From the NCBI GenBank assembly GCA_029245345.1, contig JAQWPM010000022.1, positions 1 to 64,000 on the forward strand: a stretch of DNA of 64,000 nucleotides. Reading direction: 5' to 3'. Positions 17,111 to 26,159 of this stretch are shown here, one piece after another. The translations under genes and the position numbers were made by a program. The notes beneath the pieces are model-generated. The model was given only the letters and a program-made list of their open reading frames with translations, was not told where the DNA came from and did not search any database. This stretch comes from Longimicrobiales bacterium (GTDB lineage Bacteria; Gemmatimonadota; Gemmatimonadetes; Longimicrobiales; Gaopeijiaceae). The first letter of the stretch is position 1. Every line of letters starts with the position of its first letter.

Positions 17111-18310
17111 ATGTCCTTGGCCATGCGTGTCCTCATCGGCTTGGTGACCGGGCTCGTCATTGGGCTCATTCTGTCCCCGGCTGAAGCGGGCCTAGCAGCT
17201 TCCGTAGTGGGTTGGATCGAACCGGTGGGCGGACTCTGGGTGAACGCGATCCGGATGACGGTCATCCCGCTCTTGGTTTCACTGCTCATCTCTGGGATCG
17301 CCTCGGCGAACACAGGCGCAGTCGCCAAAATTGGCGGTGGCGCAGTCGCTTGGTTCGTGGGACTCGCAGCGCTTTCCGCGACTCTCGGCGGGCTGCTCGC
17401 ACCGCCCCTCCTCACCCTGCTCGGTGCCGACGCCGCTCAGGTCTCCGAGCTGGCGGCCGGAGCAGCGACGACGGAGGTCACGCTTCCGCCTTTTCGCGAT
17501 TGGTTCGTCGGCTTGCTCCCGTCGAATCCCGTAGCGGCGGCGGCTGAAGGAGCGATCCTACCATTGGTCTTGTTCAGTGTGCTCTTCGGCTTGGCCGCGG
17601 CGCGCATTGATCCCGGGCCCCGCGCGCGAATTGTTGGTGGTGCCCAAGCGGTCGGCGACACGATGTTCGTCGTTATCGGGTGGATTCTGGCGGCCGCTCC
17701 GATCGGGGTCTTCGCGTTGACCTTGAACCTCGCGGCCCGGACGGGCTCCTCCCTCGTGGGTGCGGTCGCTGGCTTCTTGATCACGGCGTCGCTGTTGGCG
17801 ACCCTCGTGACCGCTTTGCTCTACCCCCTCGTCGGCATGTTCAGCAAGACACCGATTCGTTTGTTCGCGAAGGCCGCAGCTCCCGCCCAAGCCGTCGGGT
17901 TCAGTACCCGCTCGTCGCTCGCGACGCTGCCCGTCCTCATGGAGGAAGCCGAGAAAACGCTCGGGATTCGGCCCGAAGTAGCCGGACTCGCACTCCCCGC
18001 CGCAGTGTCGCTCTTCAAGTATGCGTCGCCAGTAGTGCGGGTCACCGGCACGTTCTTCATCGCCAATTTGTTTGGCGTCGAGTTGGGGCTGGTCGAAGGC
18101 GCAGCTCTGGTCGCAGGAATCGGGGCGCTCTCGTTCTACTCTCCCGGCATTCCGAGTGGCGGGCTGTTTGTCATGGCCCCGCTCTATCAGGCGTTCGGAC
18201 TTCCCCTTGAAGGCATCGGAGTCCTGATCGCCTTGGACATCATTCCCGACATGTTCATCACCGGCGCAAATGTCACCGCAAATCTTGCGGTCACGGCCAT
18301 GGTGGACTGA
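17111..18310 (+). CDS. Dicarboxylate/amino acid:cation symporter (DAACS)
   Basis: 399 residues with about eight hydrophobic segments and two re-entrant loops, as in GltP/DctA transporters. The helical hairpin signature is FSTRSSLATLPVLMEEAEKT (serine-rich HP1), and the C-terminal substrate-binding region reads LALDIIPDMFITGANVTANL with the Asp/Asn pair used for substrate and cation. It would import dicarboxylates, glutamate or aspartate with Na+ or H+. It is slightly short, lacking the usual N-terminal extension. The cytochrome gene begins 23 bases downstream and could be co-transcribed. Confidence 0.9.
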   Translation: MSLAMRVLIGLVTGLVIGLILSPAEAGLAASVVGWIEPVGGLWVNAIRMTVIPLLVSLLISGIASANTGAVAKIGGGAVAWFVGLAALSATLGGLLAPPLLTLLGADAAQVSELAAGAATTEVTLPPFRDWFVGLLPSNPVAAAAEGAILPLVLFSVLFGLAAARIDPGPRARIVGGAQAVGDTMFVVIGWILAAAPIGVFALTLNLAARTGSSLVGAVAGFLITASLLATLVTALLYPLVGMFSKTPIRLFAKAAAPAQAVGFSTRSSLATLPVLMEEAEKTLGIRPEVAGLALPAAVSLFKYASPVVRVTGTFFIANLFGVELGLVEGAALVAGIGALSFYSPGIPSGGLFVMAPLYQAFGLPLEGIGVLIALDIIPDMFITGANVTANLAVTAMVD

Positions 18311-18333
18311 ACGACCTCGAGTACCACCGTCCC

Positions 18334-20646
18334 GTGAACACCCTTCCTCGTGTCAGCCGCGGTACTGGCCTGCTCGTGCTGTCGCTCGTCGTCATCGCAT
18401 GTGACGAAGGGCCCGCACCGGCGGGGGCCGTGGCCGCCTATGTTGGCGCAGCGGCGTGCGCCGAGTGCCATGTGGCAGAGACCCAGGCCTGGCGGGGCTC
18501 CCATCACGACCTCGCCATGCAGGAAGCCACTCCGGACGCGGTCCTCGGTGACTTCTCCGGTGCGACCTTCGCGCACCGAGGAGTGACATCGACGTTCTCG
18601 CAGAGTGGAGAGCAGTTCTTCGTGCGCACGGAAGGCCCGGGCGGTGCGCTTACGGACTACGAGGTCGTCTACACCTTCGGAGTCACCCCTCTCCAGCAGT
18701 ACCTCATCAGTTTCCCCGGGGGGCGCCTGCAAGTCTTGGGTATCGCGTGGGATTCGAGACCTACAGCAGAGGGCGGTCAGCGATGGTTTCACCTCTATCC
18801 GGATGCGGACACCGGTCCCGAAAGCGCACTGCATTGGACGCGTCCAGCCCAAAATTGGAACACGGTGTGCTCTGAGTGCCATTCGACGAACCTTCAGAAA
18901 GGGTACGACGCAGAGACCCTGACGTTCACGACGACATGGTCCGAGGTCGACGTCTCGTGTGAATCCTGTCATGGACCCGGGTCGATTCACGTGGACGTCG
19001 CCGGTGCCGTGGGCGCTCTGGCCGCGTCGCGCCCTGCCCCGGAACCCGAGTCCGGTTGGGGCTTCTCCCGTAGCATGGTCCAGCCGGCCCGCGCTTGGAG
19101 TCCCGCAGCCGGTGCAGCGACTGCATCGCTCACCACGACCGAACCCTCGACCCTTGTCGAAGACTGCGCTCGTTGTCACGCAAGGCGAGCAACGATCTCT
19201 GACGCGTCGGGCGCATCACTCCACGACACCTATCGGGTGAGCCTACTTCGGGAAGACCTCTACTACCCTGACGGACAGATCCGTGAAGAGGTCTACGTCT
19301 ACGGCTCGTTCATCCAAAGCAAGATGTACGCGGCCGGAGTCACGTGTGCGGACTGCCACGAACCCCACTCGCTCGGACTCCGCGCCACCGGCAACACACT
19401 CTGTGGCCAGTGCCACAGCGCAGCGACCTTCGACACGAATGCGCACCATTTCCACGAGGAAGGCTCCACCGGTGCACAATGCGTCGAATGCCACATGCCC
19501 GAAACGACCTATATGGTGGTCGACCCCCGCCGAGATCACGGCATTCGAGTCCCGCGGCCCGACCTGACTGAAGCGACGGGCGCTCCGAACGCGTGCAGCC
19601 GCTGTCACCAGGACCAAACGGTCGCGTGGGCGAGCGAGGCATTCGAATCCTGGTACGGGCCGGCATCCACCCGGGGCACGCACCACAGCGAAGTGATCGC
19701 CGCTGCCCGGGCCGGGAATCCAAACGCACTCGACCCGCTCACATTACTCGCGGCGGACCGCTCAGCCGCTCCGATCGTTCGTGCCACAGCGGCCTCACTA
19801 CTCGCCGGATATCCGTCGAACGAAGCGGTACAGGCCATTCGCACCGGACTCAATGATCCAAATCCATTGGTTCGTACGGGAGCTGCCGAGGCACTCGCTG
19901 GCTTCCCGGAAAGTGTCGTGTCTGCTCTCCTCTTCCCCCTCCTATCCGATCCCGTCCGCGCGGTGCGCCTGCAAGCCACTCGGGCGCTGGCGTCGTCACT
20001 CGCGAATCCGGCTAACGAGGCACAGGCTGCTGCGCTCTCGACCGCGCTTGACGAATACGAGCAGTCGAATCTGGTAAACGCAGATCACTCCGGTGCATGG
20101 GTCGCTTTGGGAGATCTATATGGAGCTCGCGGAAGTGTCGACGAAGCACGAAGAGCATACGAACAGGCCATCGCGACGGATCCAACGGATCGTGTCGCAC
20201 ACCTGAACCTGGCAGACATGCATCGTGCGACGGGGAGAGACGATCTCGCGGAACAAGTCCTGCTCGCGGCTCTGGACGCACAGCCAGACGCGGCTGAGGT
20301 GCAGCACGCGCTCGGACTCCTTCGGGTGCGAGAGGGAACACCAGAATCGGCGCTGCCACTCCTGCGCAGCGCGGCGATGACGCAGCCAGAAAACGCACGG
20401 TTCCAGTATGTCCTGGGCGTTGCGTTGGCATCGAATGGAGATGTGGACCAAGGAATCGAGGTCTTGGTCACGGCGTTGTCAGTAAGCCCCTTCGATCGGG
20501 ATGTACTCACCGCACTCGCGACATACAGCAGAGACTCGGGCGACACCGACGGTGCCATCATCTATGCCGAACGACTCGTGGAGGTCACGCTGGGAGATCC
20601 AGGCACGATCGAGTTGTTGCGTCAGCTCCGCGCCGGGAGTCGCTGA
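18334..20646 (+). CDS. Octaheme c-type cytochrome lipoprotein with HEAT and TPR repeats
   Basis: 770 residues. GTG start; lipobox VIAC at about residue 23. I count eight CxxCH heme-binding motifs: CAECH, CSECH, CESCH, CARCH, CADCH, CGQCH, CVECH and CSRCH, all in the first roughly 430 residues, in the arrangement of cytochrome c554/octaheme-type proteins. After them come HEAT-like units (AVQAIRTGLNDPNPLVRTGA, DPVRAVRLQATRALA) and then TPRs (HSGAWVALGDLYGARGSVDE, PDAAEVQHALGLLRVREGTP, NARFQYVLGVALASNGDVDQ). It is a membrane-anchored periplasmic electron carrier with a protein-docking tail. The redox partner is not visible here. Confidence 0.85.
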   Translation: MNTLPRVSRGTGLLVLSLVVIACDEGPAPAGAVAAYVGAAACAECHVAETQAWRGSHHDLAMQEATPDAVLGDFSGATFAHRGVTSTFSQSGEQFFVRTEGPGGALTDYEVVYTFGVTPLQQYLISFPGGRLQVLGIAWDSRPTAEGGQRWFHLYPDADTGPESALHWTRPAQNWNTVCSECHSTNLQKGYDAETLTFTTTWSEVDVSCESCHGPGSIHVDVAGAVGALAASRPAPEPESGWGFSRSMVQPARAWSPAAGAATASLTTTEPSTLVEDCARCHARRATISDASGASLHDTYRVSLLREDLYYPDGQIREEVYVYGSFIQSKMYAAGVTCADCHEPHSLGLRATGNTLCGQCHSAATFDTNAHHFHEEGSTGAQCVECHMPETTYMVVDPRRDHGIRVPRPDLTEATGAPNACSRCHQDQTVAWASEAFESWYGPASTRGTHHSEVIAAARAGNPNALDPLTLLAADRSAAPIVRATAASLLAGYPSNEAVQAIRTGLNDPNPLVRTGAAEALAGFPESVVSALLFPLLSDPVRAVRLQATRALASSLANPANEAQAAALSTALDEYEQSNLVNADHSGAWVALGDLYGARGSVDEARRAYEQAIATDPTDRVAHLNLADMHRATGRDDLAEQVLLAALDAQPDAAEVQHALGLLRVREGTPESALPLLRSAAMTQPENARFQYVLGVALASNGDVDQGIEVLVTALSVSPFDRDVLTALATYSRDSGDTDGAIIYAERLVEVTLGDPGTIELLRQLRAGSR

Positions 20647-20657
20647 CCGCGAACGGT

Positions 20658-20969
20658 TCAGGCGCCTAGGTCGAGCACCACATCGAAGTGTTCGGCCCGA
20701 CGGTCGTAGGTCGCGAGGAGTTCTTGGGCCTCTTCAGGTACCACCGCCACCCCGATGTCGGCGCCCGCGAAAGCCGCCACCGATTCAAGGTCGACCCAAT
20801 ACGTCTGCACGATGAACGAGTCTGAATCACCGGCGGTCCCACGCAGCACTCGAGCACCCAAGTTCCCAGGTACCTCTCTGATTTCTGGGAGGATCGATCC
20901 TTCTAGGAACGCCAGGTAGGCTTGCGCCGCACCGGGCTTGGTAGCGCCACTCCACGACCGGACAATCAC
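20658..20969 (-). CDS. Antibiotic-biosynthesis-monooxygenase-like (ABM, dimeric barrel) protein
   Basis: 103 residues. The GTG at 20969 is preferred because AGGAGG lies six bases before it. The ABM dimeric alpha-beta barrel is recognisable in VIVRSWSGATKPGAAQAYLA, ILPEIREVPGNLGARVLRG and SDSFIVQTYWVDLESVAAFA. Members include cofactor-free monooxygenases and heme-degrading enzymes, but most are uncharacterised. Convergent with the cytochrome gene, 11 bases between stops. Confidence 0.75.
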   Translation of the reverse strand: MIVRSWSGATKPGAAQAYLAFLEGSILPEIREVPGNLGARVLRGTAGDSDSFIVQTYWVDLESVAAFAGADIGVAVVPEEAQELLATYDRRAEHFDVVLDLGA

Positions 20970-21001
20970 ATTCCGCCTCCTGCTCCGCTGAAAAAACACC
21001 A

Positions 21002-21412
21002 ACTTTTGGGACGCAGGCTCTTCTTGCCCTGCAGAACATCCTGCATGTACTCACGAGTGTGGACCCGCACGTGGCCGAAGTCGAACACCTCGATCGAATG
21101 AAGCTCCCACGGCTCGTATCGTTCGATGTCGGAGGTGCCTAAATAGGCCGGCTGGTCGTCGATGTACCCACTCACAAGCGACTTTCGGCTCGACTACCAA
21201 AGCACAGGCGACCATCCTCGTCGTAGCACCCTCGGGTGAGTGGGATGACTCTCTTCAGCATCTCGACACAACCCTCACAGGCCGTGCAGACAAGAATCGG
21301 CGCTTCTCGCACTGCCCCGCGACTCCCACGTTCAAGCCTTCCAGTTCGACCGGTTTCGGGTACAGCGCGATCGTGAGGAGCGTGCCCGGCTCCGGTCCCC
21401 GAGTCAGGCGCC
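21002..21412 (-). pseudogene. CarboxypepD_reg-like secreted protein, remnant
   Basis: Two separated blocks survive in different frames: LLTIALYPKPVELEGLNVGV with AGQCEKRR, and YIDDQPAYLGTSDIERYEPW with HSIEVFDFGHVRVHTREYMQ. They match the middle and the C-terminus of secreted carboxypeptidase-regulatory-like proteins, whose intact paralogue in this window (24208-25014) has GALYLDGYRCRN and IGVVVTIGEAVYLYTREFD at the equivalent place. The signal peptide and beta-sandwich domain are gone. Confidence 0.55.
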
Positions 21413-22021
21413 TCAGCACGCGGGATCCGGCCGAAAGAAACCCCAGGTCGTCAGCTCAGCATCCACTCGGGCACTGCCCACGCGGTCGTACCCGAAGTGT
21501 TCGTAAAAGGAAATGTTGGCTTCCAGTTCAGTCGTCAACGTGACCCCCGTCGACCACGGTGCCTCCTCCGATAGGTCATGGACGGCCCGCATCATTGCGC
21601 CGCCCAAGCCCGATCTTTTTGCCTCACTCCGCACGCCGATCATGTCCAAGTGGATGTGCGGCGCCTCCACCTCAAACGGTGCGTTCGCAGCTCCGAAGGA
21701 CTCGTAGCGGGACCGTGCTGCAGGGCCGAGAGAGTCCCAAGTCCGTTCACGCAATTCGCCGAGTTCGGGAGGGCTCTCACGTTGGCCGGGATACGACACC
21801 GTCGCCGCAGCGAGCAGAGCCGTGGGCCCGGGCACACCAATCATCACCTCGTCCCGTAGCACTCGTGCCATCACGTAGACGGTCATCAGCTCGTGGAGGC
21901 GGGCGGTGTAGTCCGACGGTGACCCGAGGACCCAACGCATGACGGGATAGTCGTAGAACGCCTCACAGAGCACGTCGACAACCTCTGGTGCCGCATCCAT
22001 ATCGAGAACCACAGGAGTCAT
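21413..22021 (-). CDS. GNAT-family N-acetyltransferase
   Basis: 202 residues. The GNAT fold appears as VVDVLCEAFYDYPVMRWVLG at the start, HIHLDMIGVRSEAKRSGLGG as the acetyl-CoA pyrophosphate-binding region (RSGLGGAMM in place of Q/RxxGxG/A), and ISFYEHFGYDRVG near the end. Acceptor unknown. Its ATG shares a base with the stop of the following acetyltransferase gene in transcription order (22021-22497), so the two are coupled. Confidence 0.8.
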   Translation of the reverse strand: MTPVVLDMDAAPEVVDVLCEAFYDYPVMRWVLGSPSDYTARLHELMTVYVMARVLRDEVMIGVPGPTALLAAATVSYPGQRESPPELGELRERTWDSLGPAARSRYESFGAANAPFEVEAPHIHLDMIGVRSEAKRSGLGGAMMRAVHDLSEEAPWSTGVTLTTELEANISFYEHFGYDRVGSARVDAELTTWGFFRPDPAC

Positions 22022-22497
22022 TACGACTCCGCCTCGAGGTGGAGCTTCAATCCGTCGTGCGTCCCCTCAAAACCCAGACTCAAGTAGAAGCGGAGGGCCT
22101 CGGGGCGGCGGCGGTCCGTTGTGAGCTGGACGAGGTGACAGCCCTTCCGTCGCGCCTGGGAGATCGCGTGTTCGAACAACGATTTCCCTACACCGCCGGA
22201 CCGCGATTCCTCAGCAACCCGCACCCCTTCAATCTGCGCCCGCCAGCCACCCTCATAGGTGAGATGCGGAATGAAGGACAGTTGCAAAACACCTACCACA
22301 GCTCCGCCGAGGCTAGCTACGATTAGTTCGTGATTCGGATCGCCGGAGATCGCACGAAACGCATCGTAGTACGACGGCACCAACACATCTGAGCCGCCCT
22401 CACGCAGCGCGCCGAGTGGGTCGTTCGCGAGGAGGGACACGATGACCGGCAGATCGGCCTCGGTCGCTTCACGAAATATCGGCTCCATGGCACTCAC
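22021..22497 (-). CDS. GNAT-family N-acetyltransferase
   Basis: 158 residues, with an alternative start at the fourth residue. The motifs FREATEADLPVIVSLLAND, IEGVRVAEESRSGGVGKSLF (Q/RxxGxG-type acetyl-CoA site), ARRKGCHLVQLTTDRRRPEA and LRFYLSLGFEGTHDGLKLHL are typical of small single-domain GNATs. It overlaps the next acetyltransferase by one base and lies 30 bases after the ASPIC/UnbV gene on the same strand. The substrate is unknown. Confidence 0.85.
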   Translation of the reverse strand: MSAMEPIFREATEADLPVIVSLLANDPLGALREGGSDVLVPSYYDAFRAISGDPNHELIVASLGGAVVGVLQLSFIPHLTYEGGWRAQIEGVRVAEESRSGGVGKSLFEHAISQARRKGCHLVQLTTDRRRPEALRFYLSLGFEGTHDGLKLHLEAES

Positions 22498-22527
22498 TCG
22501 ATCAACTGTCGTCGGTCGATCATCGCG

Positions 22528-24081
22528 CTACCTCCGGATCTCGAGAGGTCGTCCGACGAGAGCGGCGGGATCGATCCCGTCCTCGCGAGTCACAGAACGG
22601 GTTCCATCAAGTAGTACAGTGACCTCTACGTCTACCAGTTCAACTCCCTGCGGCAGTCCGAAGTGAACGGGTCTCGCACCTTGAGATGAATAGCCGCCTC
22701 CTGTCTCTATCATCCGAGTGCCCAGCAGCTGGCCGGACGCCGCGTCAAAGACTCGCACCTCGGAACCAGCTCGTGTCCAGCGTCCTTGGTCATCCAACAG
22801 GACGACCTGGAGCGACCGGGCTGACACGTCCTCGCTGGAAAGATTGCGGTATATGTGATGGGTGCCGCCCGTGGGATCGTTGTTGGCGAGCGCCAAGTCG
22901 AGATCGCCGTCCTGGTCGAAGTCTGCCCAAGCCACGCCGTGACTCGTGCCACGCTCCACCATCAGGTCAGGCGTGACCGTGTGGAAGCTCCGGTCACCGA
23001 GGTTCCGATAAAGATAGTCTGGCGCTTCAGGCACCCCCGAGAGGAAAACCCCAACGTAGAGATCGAGCCAACCGTCGTTGTCCATGTCACCCCAATCGGC
23101 GCTGACCGAGTGATGATCCCCCTCGAGGCCGGTCCCTACGGACCGAAGCTGGAAGCCCCCTTCGGGTCTTTGATTTTCCCAAATGAGGTCGGGCCCATAC
23201 GACGCCACAAACACGTCGAGATCTCCGTCGTTGTCGTAGTCCGCCACTGCCGTTCCCACACTCCCTTGAACGTCCGAACGGCCGGGCTGATGCATGCCCA
23301 TCTCGGCGGCAACATCCACGAACATGCCGTCCCCCTGATTCTGGAAGAAGCCGTCCTCATCTCCATTCTGGTTCGCGACGAAGACGTCCAGGTCACCGTC
23401 CTCATCCGCGTCGAACCAGGCGGCGCCGACGGTTCGGCGGGGGTCACCAATACCTGAGGCCGCCGTCACATCTACAAAGAGCCCTCCATCGTTCCGATGG
23501 AGCCGGTTCGGCTGATCCCTGAGAGCAACGAACAGATCGACATCGCCGTCCCCGTCGTAGTCCACAAAGGCAGGCTGTCGCGTCGCCCCTTCTATGTCCA
23601 AGCCCACTACCTGGCTCACGTCGACAAAGCGCGCGCCGCCTTCGTCGTTTCTATACAGCCGATCTTTGACCGGCGCACGAGATGCCACGGTATACCCGAG
23701 GTAGAGATCGAGATCACCGTCGCCGTCATAGTCGCCCCAGGCAGCTGCCCTTGTCTCGGCCTCCGGTACAGCCTGGGTCGCGAGGCCGACCGACCCAGCA
23801 ACGTCTGTGAACGTGCCTTGGTCGTTCCGGTACAGTCGATTCTCACGGCCCCGGAATCCAACGAAGAGATCCAGATCTCCATCGTTGTCGTAGTCCGCCC
23901 ACGCATTGGGTTGGGCGCCGACGTCCGTGAACAGATCCGGCTGATGCCGGACGAACTCAGGCGTGGGTCGTCCGACATCCCCGGCAACGTCTTCGACCTG
24001 ATCAGGTGTTGGCGAACACGCCGCCATTAGCACGACAATCAACGGAATCCGGCGGACAATGGAGCATGTTTGAAAAGTCAT
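22528..24081 (-). CDS. FG-GAP/VCBS repeat lipoprotein with ASPIC/UnbV C-terminus
   Basis: 517 residues from the ATG at 24081, chosen because it gives a lipoprotein signal (IVRRIPLIVVLMAAC). Seven to eight integrin-like FG-GAP repeats are visible through the calcium-loop motif DYDNDGDLDLFVG and its variants (YDGDGDLDLYLG, YDGDGDVDLFVA, ADEDGDLDVFVA, YDNDGDLDVFVA, MDNDGWLDLYVG, FDQDGDLDLALA). The end has the UnbV/ASPIC signature (VQVVLLDDQGR, VRVFDAASGQLL, GYSSQGARPVHFGLP). These CRTAC1-like proteins are extracellular calcium-binding propellers of unclear function. Confidence 0.9.
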   Translation of the reverse strand: MTFQTCSIVRRIPLIVVLMAACSPTPDQVEDVAGDVGRPTPEFVRHQPDLFTDVGAQPNAWADYDNDGDLDLFVGFRGRENRLYRNDQGTFTDVAGSVGLATQAVPEAETRAAAWGDYDGDGDLDLYLGYTVASRAPVKDRLYRNDEGGARFVDVSQVVGLDIEGATRQPAFVDYDGDGDVDLFVALRDQPNRLHRNDGGLFVDVTAASGIGDPRRTVGAAWFDADEDGDLDVFVANQNGDEDGFFQNQGDGMFVDVAAEMGMHQPGRSDVQGSVGTAVADYDNDGDLDVFVASYGPDLIWENQRPEGGFQLRSVGTGLEGDHHSVSADWGDMDNDGWLDLYVGVFLSGVPEAPDYLYRNLGDRSFHTVTPDLMVERGTSHGVAWADFDQDGDLDLALANNDPTGGTHHIYRNLSSEDVSARSLQVVLLDDQGRWTRAGSEVRVFDAASGQLLGTRMIETGGGYSSQGARPVHFGLPQGVELVDVEVTVLLDGTRSVTREDGIDPAALVGRPLEIRR

Positions 24082-24207
24082 GCGACCCAACATGCCCCTC
24101 TCAGCCAAGCAGCGCGACCACCGGAATGTAGGCAACATTTTCAGGCGAAAGGCCGTAGAATGTCGTGACCAAAACCAAACTGACTCTAGGGATCGAGGAG
24201 CGTAGTC

Positions 24208-25014
24208 GTGATGCGACTATGGACGGCCACTGCTGCAGCACTCATTGCTGCGACGGTGTGCTCCCACGGCGAGGCATCCGCCCAGGAGATCCACGGGCAG
24301 ATCGTGGACACACAAAACGGCGGCCCGGTGGGCCTTGCCGCAGTCATCCTCTTGGACACAGATCGAAAGCCAGTCGCAGGCAGTTCCACGGATGTAGACG
24401 GTCGTTACCGGATCACCACGCCCGGGGCCGGGCAGTTCTACCTCGTCGTGGAGCGACTCGGCTACTTCGAAAATGAGACGCCGCTCTTCGAGGTCGGGCC
24501 CGAGGGCCAGTACGGCATCGACCTCGAAATGCGACCTGAGCCATTTCGACTGGACCCACTAGATGTGACAGTCACCAACGAGAAGCTCGAGGACTTCCTC
24601 GCCCTCCAATTCGGCCAGCACCCCGCCACCTTGCGAGGGTATCGAAACATCCAAGGCATCCGTCTGGCGCAAGCGATGCTGAAAGCGAAGGACAACACCG
24701 ACCTCCTTCGTTGGCTCTACATCCCAGTGTCCCATGGCCGGCGGGCCTGTGTAGGCTCGTTCGGGGCGCCGCCCCTCCCGGCGAGAATGGGGTATGAGCG
24801 GACCATGGCTGCCTCTGAGGCAGCTGGAAACGTGGACGATCAATCCCAGTGCGGTGCGCTCTATCTGGACGGTTACCGATGCCGAAACGAGTTCCTTGAA
24901 CAGATCGATCGGGACAGGATCGGCGTCGTCGTCACCATTGGTGAGGCCGTCTATCTGTACACGCGGGAATTCGATTGGACGTTTCGCCCGGGCGTTGGCA
25001 CTCCCACGTGCTAA
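24208..25014 (+). CDS. Secreted CarboxypepD_reg-like domain protein
   Basis: 268 residues. GAGGAG stands seven bases before a GTG and ten before an ATG. After the signal peptide (cleavage after EASAQ) comes a carboxypeptidase regulatory-like beta-sandwich: EIHGQIVDTQNGGPVGLAAV, STDVDGRYRITTPGAGQFYL, VVERLGYFE. The remaining 150 residues (LDPLDVTVTNEKLEDFLALQ, CGALYLDGYRCRN, VVVTIGEAVYLYTREFDW) follow the plug-like pattern of TonB-plug-related secreted proteins of this phylum but no barrel follows. A broken paralogue lies at 21002-21412. Function unknown. Confidence 0.75.
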   Translation: MMRLWTATAAALIAATVCSHGEASAQEIHGQIVDTQNGGPVGLAAVILLDTDRKPVAGSSTDVDGRYRITTPGAGQFYLVVERLGYFENETPLFEVGPEGQYGIDLEMRPEPFRLDPLDVTVTNEKLEDFLALQFGQHPATLRGYRNIQGIRLAQAMLKAKDNTDLLRWLYIPVSHGRRACVGSFGAPPLPARMGYERTMAASEAAGNVDDQSQCGALYLDGYRCRNEFLEQIDRDRIGVVVTIGEAVYLYTREFDWTFRPGVGTPTC

Positions 25015-25022
25015 CGTAAGCC

Positions 25023-25232
25023 ATGGCCGACGAACGCAGATATCGAGACGGCGAAGTCGAGGAGATCCTCGACCTCGCGATGCTCGGCCTCCTGGGGATG
25101 GGCAGCGGCATCCTGACCGTCAACAAACTCACTCTGCCCAAATGGGCGCACGACGGTGAGGGCCAGATCGAATACGTCACCGGGCGCGTGAGAGAGTTTG
25201 TCGCAGAACAGTCGTCAGGCTCTACGGGCTGA
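25023..25232 (+). CDS. Short SHOCT-like N-terminus protein, probably internally deleted
   Basis: A 69-residue frame starting 8 bases after the preceding stop. The opening DERRYRDGEVEEILDLA is the conserved N-terminal helix of a family whose full members have about 280 residues and a central domain (compare 28329-29165). Here it jumps directly to a hydrophobic and C-terminal-like segment (ILTVNKLTLPKWAHDGEGQI). The frame is open throughout, so a small protein may still be made, but the missing middle suggests an in-frame deletion derivative. Confidence 0.45.
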   Translation: MADERRYRDGEVEEILDLAMLGLLGMGSGILTVNKLTLPKWAHDGEGQIEYVTGRVREFVAEQSSGSTG

Positions 25233-25373
25233 CGCCCGCCTCGGGCCGTCCGGCCACAACCAGTGCCAAGGACAAGAGAAGGCAAAGCTGCGGTTTCCAT
25301 GGTGTAGGCACATCCACATCCAGCAAGAGAACAATCCACCTATAGGGATCAGGCATCGGGCCCGGTCAGAATA

Positions 25374-25400
25374 CCGCGAGCGCCCTCAGGGCGCTCGCGG
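25374..25400. terminator. Strong GC-rich hairpin, probable bidirectional terminator
   Basis: CCGCGAGCGCCCT and its exact complement flank a single central C, allowing 11-13 base pairs. It lies in the 250-base gap between the genes ending at 25232 and starting at 25485. No long T run follows, so the terminator role is inferred from stem strength and position. Confidence 0.55.
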
Positions 25401-25484
25401 AGGCCCCTTCTAGCCACCACCCTTCTCCGCCCGGTACAATCCGGTGACACGCACTCCACCTAAGACTCACGAACATGCTACGGA

Positions 25485-26159
25485 ATGGCTGAAACCGACC
25501 TCTACGCCCCAGTAAAGCAATTCTTGGAAGCTCAGGGATATGCAGTGAAGGGCGAGATTGGGGCGTGCGATGTCGTGGGCGTGCGTGGTGCAGAGGACGC
25601 CGTCGTGGTGGAGTTGAAGGAGCGCCTGAACTTCGCGTTGCTGCTCCAAGCTGTGGACCGACTGAACATCTCCCCGCTCGTGTACGTGGCGTTCCGCATC
25701 GGGAAGGGTCAAAGCGCCACTTGGCGTTCACGAAGAAAGCAGGTATTGAGCCTGTTCCGCCGCCTCGGGCTCGGCCTCCTTACCGTCTCGTCTCGAGGCA
25801 ACGTCGTTGCTGTGCTGGATCCCACCCCATACAGCCCAAGGACGAACGCCCGCCGTAGCGAACGCCTGCTCAAAGAGTTCGCCGAACGGGTCGGGGACCC
25901 AGAGGTCGGAGGCTCGACCTCTCGCCAACGGCTGACCGCATACCGCCAAGACGCACTTCGGTGTGCTCGGGAGTTGTCGAGCGAGGGGACGCTCAAGGTC
26001 AACATAATCCGGGAGCGCGCTGACGTGGAACGCGCCGGGCCTATCTTGCGTGACAATCACTACGGTTGGTTCGAGCGAGTGAAGACGGGTTACTACGACC
26101 TCTCACCCAAGGGACAGCGCGACTTGGCCGACTGGTCTGAGGTGCTGGACAAACTCTAG
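25485..26159 (+). CDS. DUF2161-family PD-(D/E)XK-type phosphodiesterase-like protein
   Basis: 224 residues. The N-terminal domain has the nuclease-like core LYAPVKQFLEAQGYAVKGEI with the catalytic pattern GACDVVGV...VVVELKERLN: the Glu of KGEI, Asp of CDVV and Glu-Leu-Lys fit a PD-(D/E)XK site. The rest (LLLQAVDRLNISPLVYVAFR, LGLLTVSSRGNVVAVLDP, GYYDLSPKG) matches the DUF2161 family, whose biological substrate is unknown. Cytoplasmic, single gene, convergent with the decayed lipoprotein gene. Confidence 0.8.
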   Translation: MAETDLYAPVKQFLEAQGYAVKGEIGACDVVGVRGAEDAVVVELKERLNFALLLQAVDRLNISPLVYVAFRIGKGQSATWRSRRKQVLSLFRRLGLGLLTVSSRGNVVAVLDPTPYSPRTNARRSERLLKEFAERVGDPEVGGSTSRQRLTAYRQDALRCARELSSEGTLKVNIIRERADVERAGPILRDNHYGWFERVKTGYYDLSPKGQRDLADWSEVLDKL

